A stretch of 60,757 nucleotides of DNA from NCBI GenBank assembly GCA_018673955.1, contig JABHBJ010000053.1, positions 1 through 60,757 on the forward strand. The letters are read 5' to 3'. This document shows, piece by piece, positions 33,684 to 42,293 of this stretch. Source of the stretch: Chloroflexota bacterium (lineage in GTDB: Bacteria > Chloroflexota > Dehalococcoidia > Lucifugimonadales > Lucifugimonadaceae). Below the pieces are notes generated by a model. That model was not told the origin of the DNA and made no database searches. It worked only from the letters and a program-made list of their open reading frames with translations. Numbering within the stretch: position 1 is the first letter of the stretch; every line of letters starts with the position of its first letter. The translations under genes and the position numbers were made by a program.

Positions 33684-34859
33684 CTACAGGTTATTGCCGC
33701 CGGTCCACCGGTGCTTTTCTAGCTCTGATTCGATCAAATCAGATCCGAGGCCTGGTCGATTGTGCACTTGGAGTTTCCCGTTTTCAATCTCGAACGGATG
33801 GGTCATCAAGTCGTCACGCCAAGGAGCGTCGTCGTTGATAAATTCCAACGTCATGAAGTTTGGGATAACCGCGCATATGTTGGCAGAAACGAGTGTATTC
33901 ATCGGAGAATGGCAGTTGTGTGGCGCAATAGCGGTGTCGTACAGATGCGCCAAATCGCAAATTTTCTTGCCCATTGTGATGCCGTTCCAGGCGAAGTCAG
34001 GCATGATCACATCCTGAGCATGCGACTCGAAGAACGGTCGGTATTCTTCGGGTCCCATCAGGCTTTCACCATGGCAAATTGTAGTCGTGGTCGATTCTCG
34101 AACAGTGCGCAGTGAACCCGGGTCCCACGTTTCAGTCTCAAGCCACATCATGTCGAACGGTTCGAGTGCTCTTGCAAGCTTGATGGCGCCACCCAGCCGA
34201 AAACTAAGAGCCGTATCGATCGCAATTCCGATTTCTGGGCCAAGTGCTTCTCGGAATGTTCCGATCACACTCACTGCATTCTCAAGTTGCTGGTATGTGA
34301 TCTGACCACTGTTTCCGACGCCATTTTTCTTGCGAGGGATATCGTGTATATCTTCCAGAGCAAGAATGTTGGTTTTTATACCCGTGAATCCTTGATCGAG
34401 TACTTCTTGGCTGAGTTCACGTACATCGTCTAGTGTCGAGAGCTTCGGTACATTGAGCTGTTCAGCGTACCGTCCTCGATCAGACCCGCAGTGTGACCAG
34501 TAGAGTTCGAGCTCATCGCGCATCTTGCCACCAAGTAATTGCCAAACTGGCGCATCGAGTGCTTTCCCTCGAATGTCCCACAAGGCTGAGTCGATGCCCG
34601 ACATCGCTTTGTAAGCGATTCCCCCTCGTTGGCGAACCATGAACGAAGCGTTGTCCCACCAAGCTGCCTCTGACGCCATCGGGTCTTTGCCGATCATGTT
34701 TTCGCCAAGCTGGTTCACCGTTGCTGCCACCGAGTACGCAGCTTGCCATTCGGTGCAATCACCCCAGCCGACTATTCCAGCGTCAGTTTCGATTTTCACG
34801 AACGTCCAAGGTCTGAATACGCCATCGACGATAAATGTTTTGACCTTGGTGATTTTCAC
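33684..34859 (-). CDS. Enolase-superfamily enzyme, KxN type
   Basis: A 391-residue mandelate racemase/muconate lactonizing-type protein. The N-terminal domain (MKITKVKTFIVDG ... GIVGWGDCTEW) is followed by the barrel. Catalytic residues visible: Lys162 (GIKTNI, KxN), Asp215 (IAIDTALSF), Glu241 (WLETETWD), Glu265 (CHGESLMG), Asp288 (VIMPDFAWNG), His314 (IAPHNCHSP). It has an insert at about 165-190 (ILALEDIHDIPRKKNGVGNS). Substrate unknown; acid-sugar dehydration is the common reaction. It overlaps the MFS gene by 4 bp, so the transporter probably imports its substrate or exports its product. Confidence 0.9.
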   Translation of the reverse strand: MKITKVKTFIVDGVFRPWTFVKIETDAGIVGWGDCTEWQAAYSVAATVNQLGENMIGKDPMASEAAWWDNASFMVRQRGGIAYKAMSGIDSALWDIRGKALDAPVWQLLGGKMRDELELYWSHCGSDRGRYAEQLNVPKLSTLDDVRELSQEVLDQGFTGIKTNILALEDIHDIPRKKNGVGNSGQITYQQLENAVSVIGTFREALGPEIGIAIDTALSFRLGGAIKLARALEPFDMMWLETETWDPGSLRTVRESTTTTICHGESLMGPEEYRPFFESHAQDVIMPDFAWNGITMGKKICDLAHLYDTAIAPHNCHSPMNTLVSANICAVIPNFMTLEFINDDAPWRDDLMTHPFEIENGKLQVHNRPGLGSDLIESELEKHRWTGGNNL

Positions 34860-36208
34860 TTGATCTTCCTTAGATCTTGGTTCGCATCATTGTTCTCTGG
34901 CTCGTCTACAGCGCCACCTGATGGAGCATCAGTGTATTCGTAGCGACGTACACCGGGCACTACCACCCAGATAACCGCCACAACTGCTATCCCAACGAAA
35001 CCGCCCAAAACCATCGTCGCGCCTGCTCCGATTGCCGCTGATACGAACGCTACCTCCATCTGCCCAATATTGTTCGCACTCATTGCCGCAAACGAATGGG
35101 CGCTAGATGCTCTTCCTATTAGCCGGTCGGGCGTAGTTAGCTGCACGATTGCCTGTCGCATGGTCATGCCGACAGAGTCGGTAGCCCCGAGTAGGGCAAC
35201 AATCACAAGCCCAACCCAGAAGATTGGTGTCAGCCCAAAAGCGATGAGTCCGACTGCATAAACCATGGTTGCGCCGAGAACGATTCGACCTTTATGGCGA
35301 ATTTTCTCAGTGAAGAACACCAGCATTGAGCCACCCACTCCCCCAAAGGCGTTGGCTGAACCTAGTAGGGCTGTGCCCTCTGCACCCATCCCATAAAGCC
35401 CACTGGCGAATAACGGGAACAGCATTCTGTAGAAGCTGACTACCGTTACCCCGATATCGAGCAGGTAGAGACCCGGTAGGATCGGGTGTCTCTTCACGAA
35501 CGAAGCACCCTCAACGATTGCTGCAACTTTGCTTTGCGAAACTGTGTCGGGATCGGGAGCGCCACTGGCTTTGATCATGGCTGGCGCGATCATGCTAATG
35601 CCAGCAAAAATTGTTCCGACGAAGAAGGTTGTGCCTACCCCGAACTGAGTAAACAAGATCCCAAACAGAAGTGGTGCTGCGATTTGTCCTACTTGGAACG
35701 ACGCTGTTTGAAAAGTTACGCCATTGGTCGTGTGTGATCTAGGGATCACTCTTGGAAGCATGGCTGGTCGAGCGGAATTCCCGAGCATATTTACGATGCC
35801 TGTTACGCCAGTGACTGCGAAAATCATCCATGGAGCGAGGACATCGTTCCATGCAGCGAGTGTTAGCAGAAGCATCGATATGAACGAAACACTCTGAGTG
35901 AAAAACATCAACTTCTTGCGATTGATGGTATCGGCCAACAATCCGCCATAGACAACTACTGGCATCTGAAGGAACTGGACAGCGCCAAGCAGGCCTAGCT
36001 GAAGTTCTGATCCTGTTTCGTCGTATAACCACTGTGTGCTGGTGAACAGCCGCAACTGCATTGCAACTAGCATTCCCATGCCGGAAAGCCAAAGCAGCGT
36101 GTAGTCACGAAATGCTAGTGATGACCACGGCCGTAGTTGCTTTCGGTGTGGTCTTGTCTCTGGGGGTGAAGGATCAGCAGACGGAGATTCAGGTTCGTTC
36201 GATTTCAA
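34856..36208 (-). CDS. MFS transporter (12-helix)
   Basis: A 450-residue major-facilitator protein with about twelve hydrophobic segments. The first loop carries YGGLLADTINRKKLMFFTQ, the motif-A-like sequence of the EntS/DHA3-type group. The N-terminus is a polar Pro-rich tail of about 30 residues (PSADPSPPETRPHRKQLRPW) and the C-terminus is acidic. The start is TTG at 36206-36208. It heads the operon MFS-enolase-phzF-methyltransferase/MTHFR, coupled by a 4-bp overlap with the enolase-superfamily gene. Direction of transport is unknown. Confidence 0.9.
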   Translation of the reverse strand: MKSNEPESPSADPSPPETRPHRKQLRPWSSLAFRDYTLLWLSGMGMLVAMQLRLFTSTQWLYDETGSELQLGLLGAVQFLQMPVVVYGGLLADTINRKKLMFFTQSVSFISMLLLTLAAWNDVLAPWMIFAVTGVTGIVNMLGNSARPAMLPRVIPRSHTTNGVTFQTASFQVGQIAAPLLFGILFTQFGVGTTFFVGTIFAGISMIAPAMIKASGAPDPDTVSQSKVAAIVEGASFVKRHPILPGLYLLDIGVTVVSFYRMLFPLFASGLYGMGAEGTALLGSANAFGGVGGSMLVFFTEKIRHKGRIVLGATMVYAVGLIAFGLTPIFWVGLVIVALLGATDSVGMTMRQAIVQLTTPDRLIGRASSAHSFAAMSANNIGQMEVAFVSAAIGAGATMVLGGFVGIAVVAVIWVVVPGVRRYEYTDAPSGGAVDEPENNDANQDLRKIK

Positions 36209-36289
36209 GTTAGGTTTCTATTAGCCGGGTAGTGAATTGCGGCATCTTACACCGCCCCAGCAACCAAACGAGAGCAGGTTTCTGATCGA

Positions 36290-36838
36290 CTAAGTGGCGT
36301 TCGCCGCAATTAACTCACGAACTTTTTGTGAAAGGCGTGAACCAGAGATCGCTCCGATGACAATGTCGTGGACTCGCCCGTCCTTTCCGATCAAGAACGT
36401 GGAAGGCATGTTTTGCACTCTCCAATCGGTGATTATGGTCCTGTTAGGTGTGTTGCCCGTCACGTAAGTAATGCCTACTTCATCGACTAGTGCTTGACCA
36501 GTTTTGTAAGTTCCTAGCCCAACATATGGCCCAATATCGACTCCAATGAACAAGACTTTATCCCCATATTCCCGCCATGTTTCTTCGAGCGCTGGCATTT
36601 CGGCTCTGCAGGGTGGACAGTTTCCTGCCCAAAAATTGAGAAGTATTGGGCGATCTTCGTTTGCGACGAGTTCGTTGAAGGATATGGAATTCGCCCCAAC
36701 CTCATTAGCTCCCGTATACAAGTTGAGAACGAAATCACCATCGCCAGGAGCTTCACTAGTTGAGCAGGACGCGATAATGATCGATAGGGAAGCCAATGTC
36801 AGAAGTAGAACTAGGCGATTGATTCTTGGGAGTTGCAT
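36290..36838 (-). CDS. TlpA/ResA-like thioredoxin lipoprotein
   Basis: A 182-residue protein. Its signal peptide (residues 7-24) ends in lipobox IIASC, so it is probably lipidated at Cys25. The thioredoxin domain has NFWAGNCPPCRAEMPALEE with an intact CPPC pair, then VLFIGVDIGP and the cis-Pro loop NMPSTFLIGKDG. Such proteins reduce disulfides outside the cell, often apocytochrome c. An insert at about 108-130 (VGLGTYKTGQALVDEVGI) is usual. It is not in an obvious operon. It may serve the cytochrome c lipoprotein at 20601. Confidence 0.9.
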   Translation of the reverse strand: MQLPRINRLVLLLTLASLSIIIASCSTSEAPGDGDFVLNLYTGANEVGANSISFNELVANEDRPILLNFWAGNCPPCRAEMPALEETWREYGDKVLFIGVDIGPYVGLGTYKTGQALVDEVGITYVTGNTPNRTIITDWRVQNMPSTFLIGKDGRVHDIVIGAISGSRLSQKVRELIAANAT

Positions 36839-37031
36839 ATAGTTCCTGATGAGTAACTAAATAGATTCGATTCCGATATTTAGGCGCACTCACATTTGCC
36901 AATTCTGTGCGCTCTTGCGACATTCGGGGCGGTTCGACCATTGATTGTGATGATAAATTTGCTCGGCAGTGGCCATGTGGGTTTCAATGTGGCAATGATT
37001 TTGTGTTCTAAATAGTTCGTGGAGATTTTAA

Positions 37032-37847
37032 ATGGGTGAATTCGACGGAAAATCCGTAATCGTCACAGGTGGTGCGCTGGGCATTGGTGGGGCGGCTTCT
37101 GAAGCATTCGCCAAAGAAGGCGCTAGTGTAACGATCCTCGATTGGAATACCGAGGCTGGTGACGAAATCGTTAGTCGAATCACCGCCCGAGGAGGCACGG
37201 CACAGTTTGTTCATGGTGATGCGGGTACTTCGGAAGGCTGCCGATCGACTGTCGATGCAGCGGTCGAAGAATATGGTGGGGTGAACGTTGTATTCAACAA
37301 TGTCGGTATTCAACCGCCTGATTCGTATGTTGATGCCGTAGAGCTTCCTGAAGAAACTTGGGACAAGATCATCGCGGTCAACTTGAAAAGCCGCTTCCTG
37401 ATGGCGAAGTACGCGATTCCTCACATGCGTAAAGCAGGTGGGGGAGTGATTATTTCTTCAGCCAGTGTTCAAGGACTTCAGTCAATGGGCGGGGTGTCTG
37501 CCTATGCTGCTTCTAAGGGTGGTGACCTATCACTTATGCGGCAGATGGCGTTGGATTTCGCTCCCGACAATATTCGAGTTGTATGCGTGAACCCGGGTGC
37601 CATCGATACTCCCATGGTTCGGAATGCGATTGCTGGTACTGGTGGTGATCTCGAAGATGAGCTGATTTCAACTGGTCAGGCGCATCCGATTGGCAGGATC
37701 GGTCAAGCAGACGACGTCGCAAACATGGTGTTGTTTCTTGCAAGCGACAAGGCATCATTCGTCACTGGATCGTACTTCAACGTCGATGGTGGACTTATGG
37801 CGATGGGTGCGTGGGCATCAACTGTTGGCGCCGCAGGTTCAGAGTAA
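37032..37847 (+). CDS. Short-chain dehydrogenase/reductase
   Basis: A 271-residue classical SDR: NAD(P) motif TGGALGIGGAASEAF (TGxxxGxG, about 14-21), acidic LDWNTEAGDE at the end of strand 2 suggesting NAD preference, NNVG, catalytic Ser in IISSASVQG, YxxxK in AYAASKGGDLS, and VNPGAIDTPM. The start at 37032 has GGAG 7 bp upstream. It oxidises or reduces an alcohol/ketone; substrate not determined. It is divergent from the TlpA-like gene and near the enolase paralogues, so it may act on their products. Confidence 0.93.
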   Translation: MGEFDGKSVIVTGGALGIGGAASEAFAKEGASVTILDWNTEAGDEIVSRITARGGTAQFVHGDAGTSEGCRSTVDAAVEEYGGVNVVFNNVGIQPPDSYVDAVELPEETWDKIIAVNLKSRFLMAKYAIPHMRKAGGGVIISSASVQGLQSMGGVSAYAASKGGDLSLMRQMALDFAPDNIRVVCVNPGAIDTPMVRNAIAGTGGDLEDELISTGQAHPIGRIGQADDVANMVLFLASDKASFVTGSYFNVDGGLMAMGAWASTVGAAGSE

Positions 37848-37855
37848 GTAGGGGG

Positions 37856-38002
37856 TTATTTGCCACGGTCGTTTTGCTGCTTAGGACATTTGGGCTTTTT
37901 AGGCGGCAGCGACCCTGCAAACTCGCTGGCTTCACCAAGCCAGTTGAGAAGATCTTCATCTTCCCCAATGCGATCGCTGGTTAATAGCACGTATTCTTTC
38001 AT
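37856..38002 (-). CDS. Possible small protein (48 residues)
   Basis: A 48-codon minus-strand frame from ATG 38000-38002 to TAA 37856-37858, encoding an acidic half (EYVLLTSDRIGEDEDLLNWL) and a basic Pro/Lys-rich tail (SLPPKKPKCPKQQ). No family recognised and no clear ribosome site. It sits just upstream (in transcription sense downstream) of a 15-bp inverted repeat, and is 8 bp from the SDR stop. It could be a genuine small protein, a remnant, or chance. Confidence 0.3.
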   Translation of the reverse strand: MKEYVLLTSDRIGEDEDLLNWLGEASEFAGSLPPKKPKCPKQQNDRGK

Positions 38003-38014
38003 TGCTTTGTGATT

Positions 38015-38062
38015 GCCAATTGGATCGAACGGTTCGGCATAACCAGATTCGATCCAATTGGC
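38015..38062. repeat. 15-bp perfect inverted repeat containing CCAATTGG
   Basis: GCCAATTGGATCGAA (38015-38029) and TTCGATCCAATTGGC (38048-38062) are exact complements with an 18-nt spacer. Each arm contains the 8-bp palindrome CCAATTGG. It lies in the 488-bp gap between the SDR and an enolase-superfamily gene, just ahead of the 48-codon frame on the minus strand. Operator, hairpin or mobile-element end are all possible. Confidence 0.75.
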
Positions 38063-38212
38063 GGTTCGTTAGGCGCCTACTCGGATCATGACCCCATCGC
38101 CCCTTGCACCAGCGAACATCAGATCGTTAGTTTCCAAGAACCAAGTAGTAGGGCCGAACATTCTCTTGCTTCGAACAGGAGCCATCGAGAGAAGCCCCGA
38201 TACGCGTTCGAT

Positions 38213-38231
38213 TAGGACTTCGTCCTTTTTT
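38213..38231 (+). terminator. Short hairpin with T-run (candidate terminator)
   Basis: AGGAC (38214-38218) and GTCCT (38222-38226) form a 5-bp stem with TTC loop, directly followed by TTTTT. The only plus-strand gene upstream is the SDR, 366 bp away, so either its transcript is long or an unrecognised RNA lies in between. Confidence 0.45.
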
Positions 38232-38335
38232 ACCCTTTGTTGAACTGTGACTTATCGTCTTTTCAAAGCAGAGCATGGGCAAATCTAGCCCAGTTCGCGA
38301 TCGAAACGAAGCAACGAAGTCACACCGAATGAACG

Positions 38336-39478
38336 CTAAATGTACGAGATCGAGTTGTCAGGGTTGACCCGGTCACCGCGGTGCCATGATTTTGAATACG
38401 GTCGGTTTGTAAATTCTGACTCAACGACGTCGATACCGAGTCCGGGACCTTCCGGAATCGGGTAGTAACCGTCAACAGGTTCGACAATGTTGGTTACTGA
38501 TGCGATTTCGAACGGCTTTAACGTCCTCGACTCTTGAACAAGGAAGTTCGAAGTGGCCGTATCGAAGTGGAGATTAGCGACGCTGGCCAATGGTCCCATT
38601 GGGTTGTGGGGCGCTACAACCAAGTCATGAGCCTCTGCCATGAAGGCGATTTTTCGCATTTCGGTTAAGCCACCAACGATGCAGACCTCGGGCTGAATGA
38701 TATCGACCCCACCTTCTCGGATTAGATCCCACATCTCGAACTTCGTGTAAAGACATTCTCCCGTTGCTACAGCACACGGCATTTTTTCGCGCAATTTACC
38801 CATTTCGTAGCGATTTTCCATCCTAATCGGCTCTTCCATGAACCACGGATTGAATTCCATTAGGGCATCTGTGAGTTCGAGAACCCTAATTGGCTCGAAA
38901 ATTGCCGCGTGTGCGTCGAATCCAACGTCGATGTCATCACCGACTGCTTGACGTACCGCCTTGAACCTCGCGTTCGAGTCGATCATCACGTCGTTCCACC
39001 GCAGATCTCGCCAATTTGGAGATAGTGGGCTTGCTTTGAGCGCTGTGTAGCCCTTGTCGACGAACTTGCGTGCGTCTTCGGCTAGTTCTTCAGGCGTGCT
39101 GCCGTGAATATCCCAATAGGCTCGTATTTTGTCTCGGACTTTGCCGCCCATCAGTTCATAAACGGGTTTATTGAGCACCTTACCAGTGATGTCCCAAAGC
39201 GAGACATCGATCGCCGAAAGTGCTGCTAATCCGGAAGATCCGATAGGAAACCGAGCTCCTTGATAACAAAGTGCCCAGTTTCGTTCGATCTCAGTTGGGT
39301 CTTGTCCGACAAGCTGCTCGGCGAAGTACTCAACCCACACGGTCGATGCCATGTCGGGACCAACGTGGTACACCTCGCCTACGCCATAGATGCCGGCATC
39401 GGTGTGTGTTCTGACATAGATAAGATTTCCGGCTGCTGGGTCGGATCCGATTAGTGTTTCTATTTTTGTGATTTTCAT
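38336..39478 (-). CDS. Enolase-superfamily enzyme, DxH type (galactonate-dehydratase-like)
   Basis: A 380-residue enzyme. After the cap domain (GIYGVGEVYHVGPDM), the barrel has Lys148 in TALKASPLSPNW, Asp188-x-His190 in GFDAHA, Glu215 in FMEEPIRMEN, Glu241 in ATGECLY and His291 in VAPHNPMGP. The D-x-H pair after strand 3 and the PHNPxGP loop are those of D-galactonate/D-mannonate dehydratase-like members, which make 2-keto-3-deoxy acids. It is a close paralogue of the next gene (39528-40667), with matching SPLPSNWR/SPLSPNWR inserts, so the pair arose by tandem duplication. Gap to the paralogue is 49 bp; same operon. Confidence 0.9.
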   Translation of the reverse strand: MKITKIETLIGSDPAAGNLIYVRTHTDAGIYGVGEVYHVGPDMASTVWVEYFAEQLVGQDPTEIERNWALCYQGARFPIGSSGLAALSAIDVSLWDITGKVLNKPVYELMGGKVRDKIRAYWDIHGSTPEELAEDARKFVDKGYTALKASPLSPNWRDLRWNDVMIDSNARFKAVRQAVGDDIDVGFDAHAAIFEPIRVLELTDALMEFNPWFMEEPIRMENRYEMGKLREKMPCAVATGECLYTKFEMWDLIREGGVDIIQPEVCIVGGLTEMRKIAFMAEAHDLVVAPHNPMGPLASVANLHFDTATSNFLVQESRTLKPFEIASVTNIVEPVDGYYPIPEGPGLGIDVVESEFTNRPYSKSWHRGDRVNPDNSISYI

Positions 39479-39527
39479 ATCGGTCGTCTTTTAAAAATTA
39501 CGAGTTGAAGTTGGAATTGAAGGCGGG

Positions 39528-40667
39528 TTAGAGGAAGCCGGGTGACCCGTCGCTGTACGTTGCGAATCCTCTATCCCATTGGGCAGGAGGATTCGCAGAG
39601 ATGGCATCGTGATTCAGCGTCATTCCAAGTCCCGGCTGTGTTGGGAGTTCGAAATATCCATTAACCGGACCCCACGATTCGTTTATGAACTCGGATTTCT
39701 TCTTTTTGTGATCGCCGTGCCATTCAAGAATCGCAAAGTTGTTGATGGAAGCAGCGTGGTGAACACCTGCCGCAGTTGAGATCAATCCCAATGGGTTGTG
39801 CGGAGCGACGGTGACATAGTGTGCTTCAGCCACGGCGGCTATCTTCTTAGCTTCGAGGAGGCCTCCGCAGCAAAGCAAATCAGGCTGGATGATATCGACA
39901 GCATCAGCGTTCAGTAGTTCGGTGTATCGGTGAAGACCGTACAGATTCTCGCCAGTTGCGAGGGCGACTCTAAACTCACGCCGCAGTTCAGCGCTTGATT
40001 CGATGAATTCAGCTCGTGCCGGTTCTTCGATGAACATAAGTCGGTATGGCGTGATGACCCTTGCAAGCTCTAGTGACAGAGCAGTTTCACGAATGGCAAC
40101 GTGTACATCGACTGCTAGATCAGGACTATCGCCAATCGCATCTCGAATAGCCGACATTCGCTGATCGGCTTCGCGTAACGCCTGCCGCCACGGAATTTCA
40201 CGCCAATTCGAAGGAAGTGGGCTGGTTTTGAACGCTGAGTAGCCTTCGTCCATTAGCCGTACTGCATGTTCGCCGACTTCCTCTGGCGAATCTCCGTAAA
40301 TGCCGTGGTAAACCCGGACGCGTTCTCGAGTCTTACCGCCTAGCAAGCTGTAAACGGGAAGCCCGGCAGCTTTACCTGCAATATCCCAAAGTGCGAGATC
40401 GATACCGGAAATGGCAGACCACGCTACCTGACCAAGAGGGAAGCGCAGCGTGTTCTTCGCACGACGAATTAGCCACTCGATTCGTCCTGGGTCTTGTCCT
40501 ATGAACCACGATTTCATCTCTTCGATCATCGCTATTACGCTTCGGTCAGGACCAATTGAGTATGCCTCACCGACTCCTGCGATCCCTGCATTAGTCTCGA
40601 TTTCGAGAAAGATGTTATTTCGTTGACCGTCGTTCGCATGGAACGTCTTGATATCGGTAATTTTCAT
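39528..40667 (-). CDS. Enolase-superfamily enzyme, DxH type (paralogue of the downstream gene)
   Basis: A 379-residue enzyme with Lys147 (FKTSPLPSNWR), Asp187-x-His189 (AVDVHV), Glu214 (FIEEPARAE), Glu240 (ATGENLY) and His290 (VAPHNPLGL). All metal ligands and both acid/base residues are present, so it should be catalytic. It shares the cap-domain segment GVGEAYSIGPDRS and the insert of its neighbour. Acid-sugar dehydration is the expected reaction. The pair may act on epimeric substrates. It is the first gene of the two-gene operon and is divergent from nfeD. Confidence 0.9.
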   Translation of the reverse strand: MKITDIKTFHANDGQRNNIFLEIETNAGIAGVGEAYSIGPDRSVIAMIEEMKSWFIGQDPGRIEWLIRRAKNTLRFPLGQVAWSAISGIDLALWDIAGKAAGLPVYSLLGGKTRERVRVYHGIYGDSPEEVGEHAVRLMDEGYSAFKTSPLPSNWREIPWRQALREADQRMSAIRDAIGDSPDLAVDVHVAIRETALSLELARVITPYRLMFIEEPARAEFIESSAELRREFRVALATGENLYGLHRYTELLNADAVDIIQPDLLCCGGLLEAKKIAAVAEAHYVTVAPHNPLGLISTAAGVHHAASINNFAILEWHGDHKKKKSEFINESWGPVNGYFELPTQPGLGMTLNHDAISANPPAQWDRGFATYSDGSPGFL

Positions 40668-40812
40668 CTTGAACCTGTAGCTATTGATCGAGTTTCATCA
40701 CAATGCGCAGAGCAATGACGCACTGTTATCGCTGCAGTATTCTGACAGGTTGACGATATTGGTCAACTTTTATCCAAATTCATTCGATAAAATGCCCGAA
40801 CGGAGTTCAGCT

Positions 40813-42248
40813 ATGCCAAATCGTTCTTTCAGGGGAGTGGTACGGGGTATTCGAGTACTAATCGCAGTGCTGATAACTCTGGCTGGCCTTATTGGGATAT
40901 TGCTGCCCTCGCTCGAAGAATCTGCTCAGGCACAGTCGACCGAGTCGGGGAATCAACAATCAAACGTCCTTCTTATTCGACTTGATAGCGCGATAGATGG
41001 TGTTTCTTCACGATTTATCGAACGGGGCCTCGACAGAGCTGAAGAAGAAGATTTACAGCTTGTTGTGTTGATGTTGAACACCCCTGGCGGTCTCCTAGAC
41101 GCCACCAGAGACATTATTGGATCGATTCTAATGTCTGAGGTGCCCATAGCTGTCTACGTAGCTCCTAGCGGCGCACAGGCGGCAAGTGCTGGAACGTTTG
41201 TTGGCGCGGCGGCACACATATTGGCGATGGCGCCGACCACAAACATAGGCGCTGCATCGGTCGTTGGAGTAGATGGCGATGATTTGCCAGACACGTTGAG
41301 TCGAAAGGCGTCCCAAGACGCAGCCGCGTTTATTCGAAGCATCGCTGAAAGGCGAGGTCGAAACGTGTCGGCACTTGAAGCGACCGTATTGTCGGCTAAG
41401 GCGTATTCAGCTTCAGAAGCAGTCGAGTTGGGGATTGCTGACTTGATCGCAGTTGACTACGAATCTCTTTTAGAACAGTTGGATGGTTATCCCGTCGATA
41501 TCAATGGGGAAAGTGTGGAATTGGATATCAGTGGCGCTATTACATCGCAGATCGATTTGAGTTTGCTAGAGCGTGTGCTGGCGTTCATCTCAGATCCTAA
41601 TATTGCTTTCCTTCTTGTATCACTTGGTGGGCTTGGCGTGATCGTGGAACTTTGGAATCCGGGACTTTGGGTTCCAGGTACGTTAGGCGTTTTGTTCTTG
41701 GTTCTTGGGTGGGCTGGCGTTGGACAGTTGCCGTTCTCTTGGGCAGGAGTGGCGTTGATCCTGTTATCGATGTTGTTGTTTTATCTCGAAACGACCGCTC
41801 CGGGGATTGGGTACTTCGGAGTTGCTGGCACTGTGAGTTTGATTCTGGGTGGAGTATTTATGGTTGGTTTCTTCGGTAATCCGACTTTTACTGGGGCTGA
41901 CCCAACCGTGAATCGATGGTTGCTGGCGATCGTTGGAGTTTCAATTGGTTCATTAGTGTTGTGGTTTGCTTGGGAGCTTCGTAAAAGTAAAGATATTTTG
42001 TTGTACGAAAGTCCAACGTTAGTAGCGAGTATGGTCGGGGGGGCAGGTGTTGTGTCGGCAGAATTATCTGACCTTCAGGTCAGGTTCTGGTAAATGGTGA
42101 GATCTGGTCTGGCGAGTATGAAGGAAACAGCGAAAAAAGCATCTCTGTGGGCACAGAAGTCGAAGTGGTTTCGGTCGATGGTATTCATCTGAAAGTGAGA
42201 CTATTGCGAACCGAAACAGGTACAGATGACGTATCGAGTAAAGATTGA
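40813..42248 (+). CDS. NfeD-type membrane serine protease (frameshifted near the C-terminus)
   Basis: The start is ATG 40813 with GGAG 7 bp upstream. A signal/TM segment (residues 10-30) precedes a ClpP-class domain with catalytic Ser in SGAQAASAGTF and Lys in SRKASQDAAAF. Four or so membrane helices (FLLVSLGGLGVIVELWN to SIGSLVLWFAWEL) follow, then an OB-fold domain. After VSAELSDL the frame runs into TAA at 42091. The -1 frame continues the OB domain as GQVLVNGEIWSGEYEGN to TGA at 42246-42248. One missing T around 42074-42076 (CTTCAGG for CTTTCAGG) restores GVVSAELSDLSGQVLVNGE. With the slipin it forms an NfeD/stomatin membrane-protein quality pair. Confidence 0.75.
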
Positions 42249-42293
42249 AACAAATTAGGTTCGGGGATCCCCGTTCCGTATTGGGAGGTACTA

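Noticed and set aside
42037-42043. Run of seven G as the cause of the nfeD frameshift
   Set aside because: The reading frame is still correct after the run (GAGVVSAELSDL); the shift is about 35 bp later.
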